A stretch of 64,000 bases of DNA from CAZUGA01 sp964619885 (GTDB lineage Bacteria > Pseudomonadota > Gammaproteobacteria > Methylococcales > UBA1147), in the NCBI GenBank assembly GCA_964619885.1, contig CAZUGA010000014.1:1-64000 (forward strand). The letters are read 5' to 3'. A model generated the notes under the pieces. It worked only from the letters and a program-made list of their open reading frames with translations. It was not told where the DNA came from and searched no databases. Within the stretch, counting starts at the first letter, position 1. Each line of letters opens with the position of its first letter. The translations under genes were made by a program, and so were the position numbers. Positions 16,327-24,604 of the stretch are shown piece after piece.

Positions 16327-17183
16327 AAAATTACTTTGATTAACTCTGCGCTTTGTTTCATCGCTTCGCCAAAAAGCGGCTCAATATCTTCATAGCTCAG
16401 ACCCGTAGTTTGCCACGCGAATGGATCGATAAGCTCAATCAGTTGTTCCGGGTCGGCTGCTGAATTGCCGGTCTGGGAAAACACATCTGCAATATGGACT
16501 ATGGAAGCTTCTAATTGGAATTCGGGAGAGGTTGAGGGATGGGGGTGATATTCTGCGATTTCCTGGAAATCTTCCGGTAGACTCCACTCCTGCATCAAAC
16601 GTTTACCTAGCTGACCATAGTGGAACCCGAAAACTTCTTGCTCAACTTGATACAGTGGCCGTTGTTGCGCTAAAGCGGTCTCGAGCACATCACTCGATTC
16701 ATTCGGCAATGCCGAAAAAAGGATCAAATGGCCAATTTCGTGTAGTAGTCCAATAACGAATAATTGTTCACTTTGACGCAATTTGCACGCTTCAGCGAAT
16801 AGTCTGGACAAAATTCCGCAATGAACGCTACGTAACCAAAAGGTAGGCATGTCGACAATATCATTGGGAATACCGGAAAATGATTTGACCGCCGATACGC
16901 TGAGCACCAGATTATGCAACTGCCCAATGCCGATAAAATTGAGTCCGCGAGTTATAGTGCCTATTTGGCCGGAAAAACCGAAATAGGCGCTGTTTACAAT
17001 CCTTAGCACGCCAGCAACAAGATTCGGATCAGTTTGAACTACGTCGGCAAAATCCGATAGGCGCGACTTCTCATCATGCATCAATGCACGTATTCGCAGG
17101 TACACCTCGGGCAGGGAAATCAAATCCATAACTCCGTCTACTAATTCGTCCGGAGAAACAGCTAATTCATCGGTATTGTTCAT
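16323..17183 (-). CDS. HDOD domain protein (first copy)
   Basis: 286 residues, a single HDOD domain with LLHEIGHLILF at the position of the HD motif. It is first in the run of minus-strand genes leading to the export set. It shares with its downstream neighbour the sequence plan (SLPEVYLRIR, SAYFGFS, HCGILSR), so the pair arose by duplication. Three GTTAAC boxes lie immediately upstream of its ATG, the nearest ending 4 bases away, suggesting repressor or activator control. No strong Shine-Dalgarno is visible. Confidence 0.87.
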   Translation of the reverse strand: MNNTDELAVSPDELVDGVMDLISLPEVYLRIRALMHDEKSRLSDFADVVQTDPNLVAGVLRIVNSAYFGFSGQIGTITRGLNFIGIGQLHNLVLSVSAVKSFSGIPNDIVDMPTFWLRSVHCGILSRLFAEACKLRQSEQLFVIGLLHEIGHLILFSALPNESSDVLETALAQQRPLYQVEQEVFGFHYGQLGKRLMQEWSLPEDFQEIAEYHPHPSTSPEFQLEASIVHIADVFSQTGNSAADPEQLIELIDPFAWQTTGLSYEDIEPLFGEAMKQSAELIKVIL

Positions 17184-17232
17184 ACCGTTAACTTTAGTTA
17201 ACTTTTAATATATTACTAATATAGTTAACGGT
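17184..17232 (-). promoter_or_regulatory. Operator-like GTTAAC boxes upstream of the HDOD pair
   Basis: A perfect 10-bp inverted repeat, ACCGTTAACT at 17184-17193 and AGTTAACGGT at 17223-17232, flanks an AT-rich spacer with TATATT-like -10 sequences. A third GTTAAC sits at 17197-17202. The position directly before the start codon suits a transcription factor operator, but the factor is unknown. The rest of the 260-bp gap to gloB is AT-rich with no gene. Confidence 0.5.
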
Positions 17233-17443
17233 GCCTTAGATCAGAATCCGTGGCCTTTGACCGACTAATTTGAGGTTACATTAACTTACCATCAATTCTT
17301 TATATTCAATAAGTTAATATAATACGTTTAACGTCTAAAATGACGAAAAATACTGCTAATAATTGAATTCTTGATACTGAAAGACGTGGAAATTCATCGA
17401 TCGCCCATCTCAAATCGATCTCAGAATTTTTTGCGAATCCGCA

Positions 17444-18220
17444 CTATCCGAATTGATCTTTTCTTCGACGAATTTCGGTAAAAACCGCCAGGTCGGGATC
17501 ATTTTCCATATTCAAATTTTGGCGAATTGACTCTTCGCCTGCACGCAAAAATGGGTTTGTGGAAAGCTCCTCCGCTAATTTCGACGGTACCGTGGGTTCA
17601 TTTTTTGATCTGGATGCGTTTACTTGATTCATTCTGCGAATCAACGCTGCGTTTTCAGGATCTACAGTCAACGCAAACCGACCATTGGTTTGGGTATACT
17701 CATGCGCACAATATATCCGTGTTGGACCCGGTAAGTTCTTTAATTTAGCCAAAGATTCCCACATCTGCCCGGGCGTCCCTTCGAATAATCGACCACAGCC
17801 CATCGCAAACATGGTATCCCCGCAAAATAGCGCTTCGTCATCCGCGAACCAGTAGGCAATATGTCCGCAGGTATGCCCCCATACGGAAATTACTTTCGCC
17901 CGACTAGAACCCAGGTCAAACACATCTTCTTCATCTAACTCTATATCGATACCGGGAATACGTTCTTTATCCGATCGTGCGCCAACTATTAGGCAACCCG
18001 TACGCTCTTTCAGCTTTAAATTGCCACCGACATGATCCCAATGATGATGAGTATTGAGTATGAAATGCAAATCCCAATTTCGTTGTTGCAAAGCGGTCAA
18101 GACTGGATCGGCTTCAGCTGGGTCGACAACGGCTGTCAATCCTTGGCTTCTATCGTGTATTAAATATATATAATTATCACTAAGAACCGGTAACTGTACA
18201 ATTTCTAACATATTTAACAC
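17444..18220 (-). CDS. gloB: Glyoxalase II (hydroxyacylglutathione hydrolase)
   Basis: 258 residues, the usual size. It hydrolyses S-D-lactoylglutathione to D-lactate and glutathione in the cytosol, the second step of methylglyoxal detoxification. The metallo-beta-lactamase metal motif THHHWDH is at residues 57-63, followed by GHTCGH, a GDTMF motif and the C-terminal HEYTQTN and RRRK features of the family. An in-frame second Met at codon 4 is an alternative start. It lies 55 bp downstream of the aldo/keto reductase gene on the same strand and may be the last gene of that run. Confidence 0.95.
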   Translation of the reverse strand: MLNMLEIVQLPVLSDNYIYLIHDRSQGLTAVVDPAEADPVLTALQQRNWDLHFILNTHHHWDHVGGNLKLKERTGCLIVGARSDKERIPGIDIELDEEDVFDLGSSRAKVISVWGHTCGHIAYWFADDEALFCGDTMFAMGCGRLFEGTPGQMWESLAKLKNLPGPTRIYCAHEYTQTNGRFALTVDPENAALIRRMNQVNASRSKNEPTVPSKLAEELSTNPFLRAGEESIRQNLNMENDPDLAVFTEIRRRKDQFG

Positions 18221-18275
18221 CTAAAGTTTCTGTTTGGTCCTTTTTTATATTATGAGCACTTGACCCTATTGTGGA

Positions 18276-19310
18276 TCACGGACATGGATTGGAAATTTTC
18301 TGATGAATACTCTCAATATCATTGAATAATTCATCACTCAGGCTAATATCGGCGCTGCCCAAATTTTCTTCGAGTTGCTCTAATGTTGTCGCCCCGATGA
18401 TATTCGAGCATAAAAATGGTTGGCTGTTGATGAAAGCCAATGCCATCTGCGCGGGGGATAAACCATACTTGCGTGCCAACGCGACGTATTCGCGGGTTGC
18501 TTCCCGACCGGTAGGATTGGTATACCTTGCAAAACTAGGAAACAATGTTAATCGGCCATCTGGTGGACTTTGATCGATATATTTTCCAGTTAACGTACCA
18601 AACGCCAATGGAGAATAGGCCAATAAGCCAACGGATTCACGATGAGCTATTTCTGCCAAACCGACTTCAAAACTTCTATTCAACAAACTATAGGGATTCT
18701 GAATTGATACGATCCGCGGCAAATCCGATTTATCGGCCAAGCGCAAATATTCCATGACTCCCCACGGGGTTTCGTTGGAAACACCAATATGTCTAATCTT
18801 TCCACTCTGTACCAAATCCGTCAACACACCCAAGGTTTCCTCTATCTGAACCGTATCCTCGTCGTAGACCCGTTCGTAGCCTAAATGACCAAAAAAATTG
18901 GTTTTCCTATCGGGCCAATGCATTTGGTAAAGATCCAAATAATCTGTATTCAGCCGCTTCAGGCTACCCTCCAACGCAGCTTGGATATTCTCTCTGTTTA
19001 GACAAGCTCCAGTACGAATATGCCCCAAACCTTCCGAGCGTCCGATAACTTTGGTCGTTAATATTATCTGCTCGCGTTTGCCGGTTTTCTTCAACCAATT
19101 TCCGATAATTTGCTCGGTACGCCCGGTCGTTTCAGCCCGAGTGGGAACAGGGTACATTTCCGCAGTATCAATAAAATTAATTCCCGCATCAACGGCACGA
19201 TCCAACTGAGCGAAACCCTCCGCCTCGCTATTCTGCTGACCGAAGGTCATCGTTCCCAAGCACAGCTCGCTGACCTTTAATCCGGTCTGTCCCAATTCGT
19301 TGTAGCGCAT
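18276..19310 (-). CDS. tas: Aldo/keto reductase, Tas-like
   Basis: 344 residues, an NADP(H)-dependent TIM-barrel oxidoreductase. The catalytic tetrad of the family is visible as D48, Y53, K88 and H132. The opening MRYNELGQTGLKVSELCLGTM-type stretch and the insertion naming a paired aldehyde-like active site match the Tas subgroup of E. coli. Physiological substrate unknown. It sits between ggt (141-bp gap) and gloB (55-bp gap), which would suit aldehyde detoxification, but that is inference. Confidence 0.85.
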   Translation of the reverse strand: MRYNELGQTGLKVSELCLGTMTFGQQNSEAEGFAQLDRAVDAGINFIDTAEMYPVPTRAETTGRTEQIIGNWLKKTGKREQIILTTKVIGRSEGLGHIRTGACLNRENIQAALEGSLKRLNTDYLDLYQMHWPDRKTNFFGHLGYERVYDEDTVQIEETLGVLTDLVQSGKIRHIGVSNETPWGVMEYLRLADKSDLPRIVSIQNPYSLLNRSFEVGLAEIAHRESVGLLAYSPLAFGTLTGKYIDQSPPDGRLTLFPSFARYTNPTGREATREYVALARKYGLSPAQMALAFINSQPFLCSNIIGATTLEQLEENLGSADISLSDELFNDIESIHQKISNPCP

Positions 19311-19451
19311 TTAAATTCCCCCACCAATCATTGCTCAGTATCAGCTACGCCCAAAACTTACTGCTTGCTTTGGATATCTTGAATTTATCTTGACCCAACT
19401 ATCGGTCTGTCCAGTCTGAGCCGCAGACTTTTATAAGATCAATTCGACCAA

Positions 19452-20999
19452 TCAAACAATGACCGAATATCCACCGCGGCGAGGGTCCCCAACACCACTA
19501 AATTCGCCATCGAATGAAACCGAGTGCGCACCGCCAAAAAATAGGTTTTTGTCATCCCAATTCCGGTGGTCTGGATATTCATTTGTCAAACGATCAACTA
19601 TCGATTGGTCAAAACCGTCTTCTATATTCAAAAAATCATTTTCCAGATGAATCCGCGGATTCTGCACCGCTTGTTGTAATGACAAATTTCCATCGATGAG
19701 ATTCAATAATACCTGCAATATTGCGGTCCGCAGACGGTTGGACCCACCCGACCCAGTAACAATACGCTGGCCATCGGACAAAAACGCCAGGGTGGGCGCC
19801 ATCATTGACATCATTCGTTGATCTTCGACCCATCCGTCAAATCCCCGTGGGTTCAAATCTTCTTCACCGAGCATATTGTTGAGCATGATCCCGGTGCCTG
19901 GCACACAATAGCCGCACCCCTCACCATTGCTCGTCGTCAAACTGGCCATATTACCCTGTTTATCAATGACGCTGATTTGCGTGGTACCACGCGAACACAC
20001 TGACCCATCTTGAATTAATGACTTATATTTGGCCACAATGTCAGCGCCTGGCAGACCCAGCGATGCAGCCCATGGTTCTTCAATCTCGGAGTTGTCGCCA
20101 CGCACCTTATTTGTGGCATCCATCACTTTGGCCAATACGCCCAAATAATCACCCGTACCGTAATCATTTTGTTGAGGCAGTAATGCGGCCATTAAACTTA
20201 ACGCGAACCCGATCAAAACACCGCCGGAACTAGGCGCGGGATTCGTGACCAGCTTGGCGTTTCTGTAATCGATCGAAAGTGGTTTGCGTTTGATTACCTG
20301 GTAGGATTCAAGATCTTCTCTACACAAATGCCCGCCATCACTGCACAGATCTTGAATCCTTTGAGCGATCTCACCGCGGTAAAAAAGATCTTCTCCCTCT
20401 CGAACCAGCGAGTCGATGAAATCTGCAAATTTATGCTGTTGCAGAATCTCCCCTTCGACAAGCAATTTTCCGTCCTCGGTGCGACTCCCGAAAATCCGCT
20501 TACTTTCCGGACTATGCCTATAGATGGCTTTAACAATATCAAATATATACGCTTGAAACGCATTCATTGTTAGCCCGTCACGAGCCAAAGTAATCGCGCG
20601 TTCGGCAAGTTCATGCATCGGCCAACTGCATAAATCCTGATGTATTTTAAATAATCCTCGAATGGTTCCCGGGGTCGCAACAGACCCTCGGCCAATGTGA
20701 AATTCCTGCTGAGCGATTCCGAAATCCGCGGAGATGGGAAAAAATTCTGTGTCGACTGATTTTTGTTTCTGCTGCGGTGTTTGCACAAAATGATCGTAAA
20801 CGCACTGCCGACCACCGGCAACATGCGCCAACAGAAAACCACCGCCACCCAGTGACGCCAAAACCGGCTCTGCCACACAGGCGGCAAAATGAGCTGCAAC
20901 CACTGCGTCAAACGCGTTACCGCCGTTCTCCAACACTTGGGCCGCCGCCAACGCCGTTTCTTTATGCCCGGCCGCAACTACCGCTTTGGGCTTCGACAA
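19452..20999 (-). CDS. ggt: Gamma-glutamyltransferase family protein lacking a signal peptide
   Basis: 515 residues, Ntn-hydrolase fold, expected to self-cleave before the nucleophile Thr339 in GTTQISV, as in E. coli Ggt where the small subunit begins with TT. The GTGIMLNNML and GSGGSNRLR segments are also conserved. Known members transfer or hydrolyse gamma-glutamyl groups from glutathione and related amides. Unlike periplasmic Ggt, no signal peptide is visible, so a cytoplasmic relative with another substrate is possible. The start is TTG, supported by GAGGAG with about five nt spacing. It lies 44 bp after the transglutaminase-like gene. Confidence 0.85.
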   Translation of the reverse strand: MSKPKAVVAAGHKETALAAAQVLENGGNAFDAVVAAHFAACVAEPVLASLGGGGFLLAHVAGGRQCVYDHFVQTPQQKQKSVDTEFFPISADFGIAQQEFHIGRGSVATPGTIRGLFKIHQDLCSWPMHELAERAITLARDGLTMNAFQAYIFDIVKAIYRHSPESKRIFGSRTEDGKLLVEGEILQQHKFADFIDSLVREGEDLFYRGEIAQRIQDLCSDGGHLCREDLESYQVIKRKPLSIDYRNAKLVTNPAPSSGGVLIGFALSLMAALLPQQNDYGTGDYLGVLAKVMDATNKVRGDNSEIEEPWAASLGLPGADIVAKYKSLIQDGSVCSRGTTQISVIDKQGNMASLTTSNGEGCGYCVPGTGIMLNNMLGEEDLNPRGFDGWVEDQRMMSMMAPTLAFLSDGQRIVTGSGGSNRLRTAILQVLLNLIDGNLSLQQAVQNPRIHLENDFLNIEDGFDQSIVDRLTNEYPDHRNWDDKNLFFGGAHSVSFDGEFSGVGDPRRGGYSVIV

Positions 21000-21043
21000 C
21001 TCAACTCCTCACACCAATCTACAAATTCCAATCGAACAAAGGC

Positions 21044-22105
21044 TTATTCAGTCTGTGTAGCGATCAACGGCTCATATTCTAAACCTGCAGCAAGCCAATG
21101 TGCCTGAGTCGCCACACCATGTACTGGTGCAAATTTAGCCAGGCCGTTCAAAGCATAGGCTTGTTGTAGCTCGGCTAGCGTTCTTGGCGCAAACAGCGAC
21201 TTTGTTTCTTTCCACCAGGCAACAAGTTTGCTCATCTCCGTGGTAAATGTTTCTATCCATTTGATCTTTCTATACGCTACTATTTTTTCGTTTAAATAAT
21301 CTGCCGTAAACAAAGTCCGGCTCAATGCATGCTCTCCAGGGTCGACGAAACGAAAATGCAACGGTAATTCAATGATCTTATCATTCGCTTTATTAAATAT
21401 TTGCTGTCGACCTTCCAAATCTAGAGTTAACAAATATGTCATCATACTTTCACTTAAATCATGCTGATAAATAAACATATTCGTATTACTATCGAGAATA
21501 TAACCCGTCCCTTCTACCGGGTCGTGCACATCAACAACAATGTGCCCTGGTAACGATGGCGTAAAAATTGGAAGCATGGCCGTTGAAAAACCGAAGACAT
21601 CCATCGCCATCATTAGTCTGACAGAATGTCCTGAACAATTACCTTCCGGGGACAACAACAATTTTTCCAATTGCGGCGGAATGACTGGCAATACCGCATA
21701 TACTGGCATGCTGCCATGGACACGCAGCAATAGATACATCGCCAAGGTTTCCCTCTCAGTCAACTTGGGAAAACGTGTAAGAATAATATGCTTATCCCGT
21801 TGAAAATCTTTTGCGAGTTGTTTTTTTAGTTGCTCTCGCAAATCATGAGTAGATTTCGGAATTTCAGGAATCAACTTACCACGAAAATTCCTAAGAAAAA
21901 TAAGATCTTCTTCCGGAATTCCACTCGCTATTTTTGCCGGAACAACACCTTCCGGGCTTTCTACATAGAGTCGCGCATTTTCCCGAGTCTGACTTCCTTC
22001 AACTCTATGCTCTACAAATCGAGCGCCGATTAGAAAAGATCCCACGCTAACCATCAGTAGTACCAAACCGATTAGTAAGGGATTCGTTTTCTTTCGTTTT
22101 CTCAT
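21044..22105 (-). CDS. Membrane-anchored transglutaminase-like protein of unknown function
   Basis: 353 residues. A short basic N-terminus is followed by one membrane segment at about 9-27, so the rest should be periplasmic. The core carries NCSGHS with Cys157, GHIVV with His188 and ILDSN with Asp205; this order and spacing match the Cys-His-Asp triad of transglutaminase-like proteases and amidases. I do not recognise a named family. It directly precedes ggt (44-bp gap) and sits at the edge of the polysaccharide locus. A role in cleaving or forming an amide in the envelope is possible, but unproven. Confidence 0.65.
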   Translation of the reverse strand: MRKRKKTNPLLIGLVLLMVSVGSFLIGARFVEHRVEGSQTRENARLYVESPEGVVPAKIASGIPEEDLIFLRNFRGKLIPEIPKSTHDLREQLKKQLAKDFQRDKHIILTRFPKLTERETLAMYLLLRVHGSMPVYAVLPVIPPQLEKLLLSPEGNCSGHSVRLMMAMDVFGFSTAMLPIFTPSLPGHIVVDVHDPVEGTGYILDSNTNMFIYQHDLSESMMTYLLTLDLEGRQQIFNKANDKIIELPLHFRFVDPGEHALSRTLFTADYLNEKIVAYRKIKWIETFTTEMSKLVAWWKETKSLFAPRTLAELQQAYALNGLAKFAPVHGVATQAHWLAAGLEYEPLIATQTE

Positions 22106-22164
22106 AAGTTAATAGTTCTTAACAATTCAAAGTATCGCTGCATATATATTTTAGTATATGGAGA

Positions 22165-23298
22165 TTATAAATCCCCCATCACTACACTGATAAAATCCTT
22201 GGCAAATTTCATTTGATTAGTCGAGTAATCGAATTCTTTGATAGGTGGATCAACCTCCAAGTATTTCTCTAACAAAACCGATAAAGCATCAAAATCATTT
22301 GGCGAGAACAGTTCACCGTTTGCAACTAATTGCTCACGATGGGTATTTATATCAGAGGCCAGGACATATTGAGATAATGATTTTGCGTCTTCGATTACGG
22401 TAGACCAACCTTCGAACAAAGATGGTTGAACCACCAACCGAGCATTCTTCAATATTGCCAGCTGATCGTTTCTCGGTATAAACCCCAAGAACCTTACATT
22501 TTCTGACAGTCCCAGTTTTCTCACTAGGTTTTTCAGATCGTCTGTGTAGGATGGTGCTCGATGATCATACTCTTTACCAGAAAATGCCAAACAAATTTTA
22601 CTATGTTTGTTAGCCAATTTAGCTACTGCTTCAATCACAACCTTATGGTTTTTATGAATCCAAAACTGATTAGGACAATAAAAGTAATTTGCAGGCAGAG
22701 AATATTTATTTTGAATATATTCGAAGGATAACAGATTGGATACATCATTGAATGCGGCAAATCTAACAACATGTTTTTGAACATTATATCCTGGATAAAA
22801 ATATTCAAAATCAACTAATGCGCTTTTGCTGCTAAATACTATATGTTTTGCTCTAGAAGCATATTCTATATGCTGAATAGTCCGTTGTTCCAACTCTTCA
22901 TTATGAAATAATTCCGGAAGCCGTTTATCTTGGAAATCCGGTATCCAACATATAGTACTATCAGATACCGACGGTATAGGATGCGGAAATACCACATAAA
23001 ACACAAAATCATTATTTTTATACCAATGTAAAAAGCGATTTATATATCTACGTTTTCTAGACAAGCCAATATCATAACCCCTAACCAAACCTGGTATAGT
23101 CCAGTCCATATACGGGTATTGCGTTTCTTCATCCAGATAATTGTAACCATCATCGCTTTGGCTTAATATGATTATTTTAGGTTTGCGGTCATTCGGCAAT
23201 AAATTTAAAGCCGAAATTAGATTACGTACATAATATACTCCGCCGATCCAACGTTTATCATAGTTAAATGGGATAGCTAAGACTTTCCTATCAATCAA
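22165..23298 (-). CDS. Glycosyltransferase, GT4-like (GT-B)
   Basis: 377 residues. The C-terminal half shows the GT4 pattern: PNQFWIHKNH, GFIPRNDQLAIL and FEGWSTVIEDAKS, where the Glu of the EGWS...E region contacts the nucleotide sugar. It resembles the genes at 27293 and 41743. The start is TTG, supported by AGAGGG five nt upstream. It is separated from the epimerase gene by 230 AT-rich bases without a gene, so it may have its own promoter. Sugar specificity unknown. Confidence 0.85.
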   Translation of the reverse strand: MIDRKVLAIPFNYDKRWIGGVYYVRNLISALNLLPNDRKPKIIILSQSDDGYNYLDEETQYPYMDWTIPGLVRGYDIGLSRKRRYINRFLHWYKNNDFVFYVVFPHPIPSVSDSTICWIPDFQDKRLPELFHNEELEQRTIQHIEYASRAKHIVFSSKSALVDFEYFYPGYNVQKHVVRFAAFNDVSNLLSFEYIQNKYSLPANYFYCPNQFWIHKNHKVVIEAVAKLANKHSKICLAFSGKEYDHRAPSYTDDLKNLVRKLGLSENVRFLGFIPRNDQLAILKNARLVVQPSLFEGWSTVIEDAKSLSQYVLASDINTHREQLVANGELFSPNDFDALSVLLEKYLEVDPPIKEFDYSTNQMKFAKDFISVVMGDL

Positions 23299-23528
23299 TT
23301 TATCCCTCTACTATTCTGGAATATCGACTACGATCCGACGATATAATAATTTAATTATATGAATGTCGAATTGGTACATTATTTCGAATCCCCGTTTTCA
23401 TACGCATATAATATGAATTACCAAATTTCATCGCTTAAAAACTTTTTTCTATTTTTAGAGTCCACTCTCATCCTTATTGCGCTGTAGCGAATGCCTTAAC
23501 ATTCAATACCGTTCGATTGACCTATCAT

Positions 23529-24464
23529 CTAGTTAAGGTGATCCCGATACCAATCTACGTATTCAACGCTACCCTCAGATATGGGAATACGACATTCGAT
23601 GTTATGAGCGCCCATACACGCCGTATCAGCAACCAGACTAAAAGGGTCTCCAAGTCTAGAATTACCGTTAAAGCACACAGACTGTCGGGATAAGTCCATT
23701 CCCCAATGTCTTGTCACATTTGATGTGATTTCTTTAACGGTTGACCCAATTCCCGTAGCAAGATTCAGAGTCATAGCCTCGCCACTCGCTAAACGACTGA
23801 CTTGCCCTAGTGCGTTTACAATATCACTTACATGCGTCCAATCACGCAACTCGTTACCGCTCCCGCCAAGTTCGATAGGCCCACCAGCCTCAAGTTTGCC
23901 ACATAGGTCCCACAGAAACTGCTTTTTGAGCTCGGGGCCATATACCGAGAATAGACGCGGAATTACGATTTTCAGGCCAAAATTAGTTGCGTAAGAATGG
24001 CACAACATCTCCATCATCAGTTTGTGTGCACCGTAGGGGGAAAACGGCGATAGGCGGGCGTTCTCTAAAATTTTCCCATCATGGCCTGATCCATATACTG
24101 CTGCGCTAGATACCGCAACTAGCTTGGTATCCGGTGCATCTTGACGCATCCATTCCAGCAAGCTGGCAGTTGAATTTACGGTACGGGCAAAATCTTCTTT
24201 TGGATTAACAAACGCAGCCCCGACAGAAGACCCACCGGCAAGATGATATATAGTCTTTGGGATACCAAATTCGTGCCGCAACTGGCCTAAATTACTCGAT
24301 GAAAGTTCGCCGTTCATCCAGGCAACCAAGCCCCAATTTGTCGCCTCGGTAATAGGCCAGGCTCCGTGCCCTATCCCAACAACCTGTTCTTTTTGCCCCG
24401 CCAGATGGCGGGCAAGGTTACGCCCGATGAAACCACGCGCACCCGTTATCCATACATACGACAT
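23529..24464 (-). CDS. NAD-dependent sugar epimerase/dehydratase (extended SDR)
   Basis: 311 residues. The Rossmann motif GARGFIG is at residues 8-14 and the catalytic YGAHK at Tyr144/Lys148, with a preceding VSSAAVYG segment. This is the extended SDR class that modifies nucleotide sugars (4-epimerases, 4,6-dehydratases, 4-reductases). The sequence does not decide which reaction. It lies 140 bp downstream of asnB in the polysaccharide locus and probably supplies a precursor. Confidence 0.88.
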   Translation of the reverse strand: MSYVWITGARGFIGRNLARHLAGQKEQVVGIGHGAWPITEATNWGLVAWMNGELSSSNLGQLRHEFGIPKTIYHLAGGSSVGAAFVNPKEDFARTVNSTASLLEWMRQDAPDTKLVAVSSAAVYGSGHDGKILENARLSPFSPYGAHKLMMEMLCHSYATNFGLKIVIPRLFSVYGPELKKQFLWDLCGKLEAGGPIELGGSGNELRDWTHVSDIVNALGQVSRLASGEAMTLNLATGIGSTVKEITSNVTRHWGMDLSRQSVCFNGNSRLGDPFSLVADTACMGAHNIECRIPISEGSVEYVDWYRDHLN

Positions 24465-24604
24465 TGTCAGTATATTCCTTCGAGCACATACAACAACCGG
24501 GACCTAAGCTTATCGCAATGTTCAATCCCCCAATTAAATAATGCTCTGATATTCAATCTAAACAATCAAGATGTTCGTCTAATATACCGTTATTCGGCCC
24601 AAAT

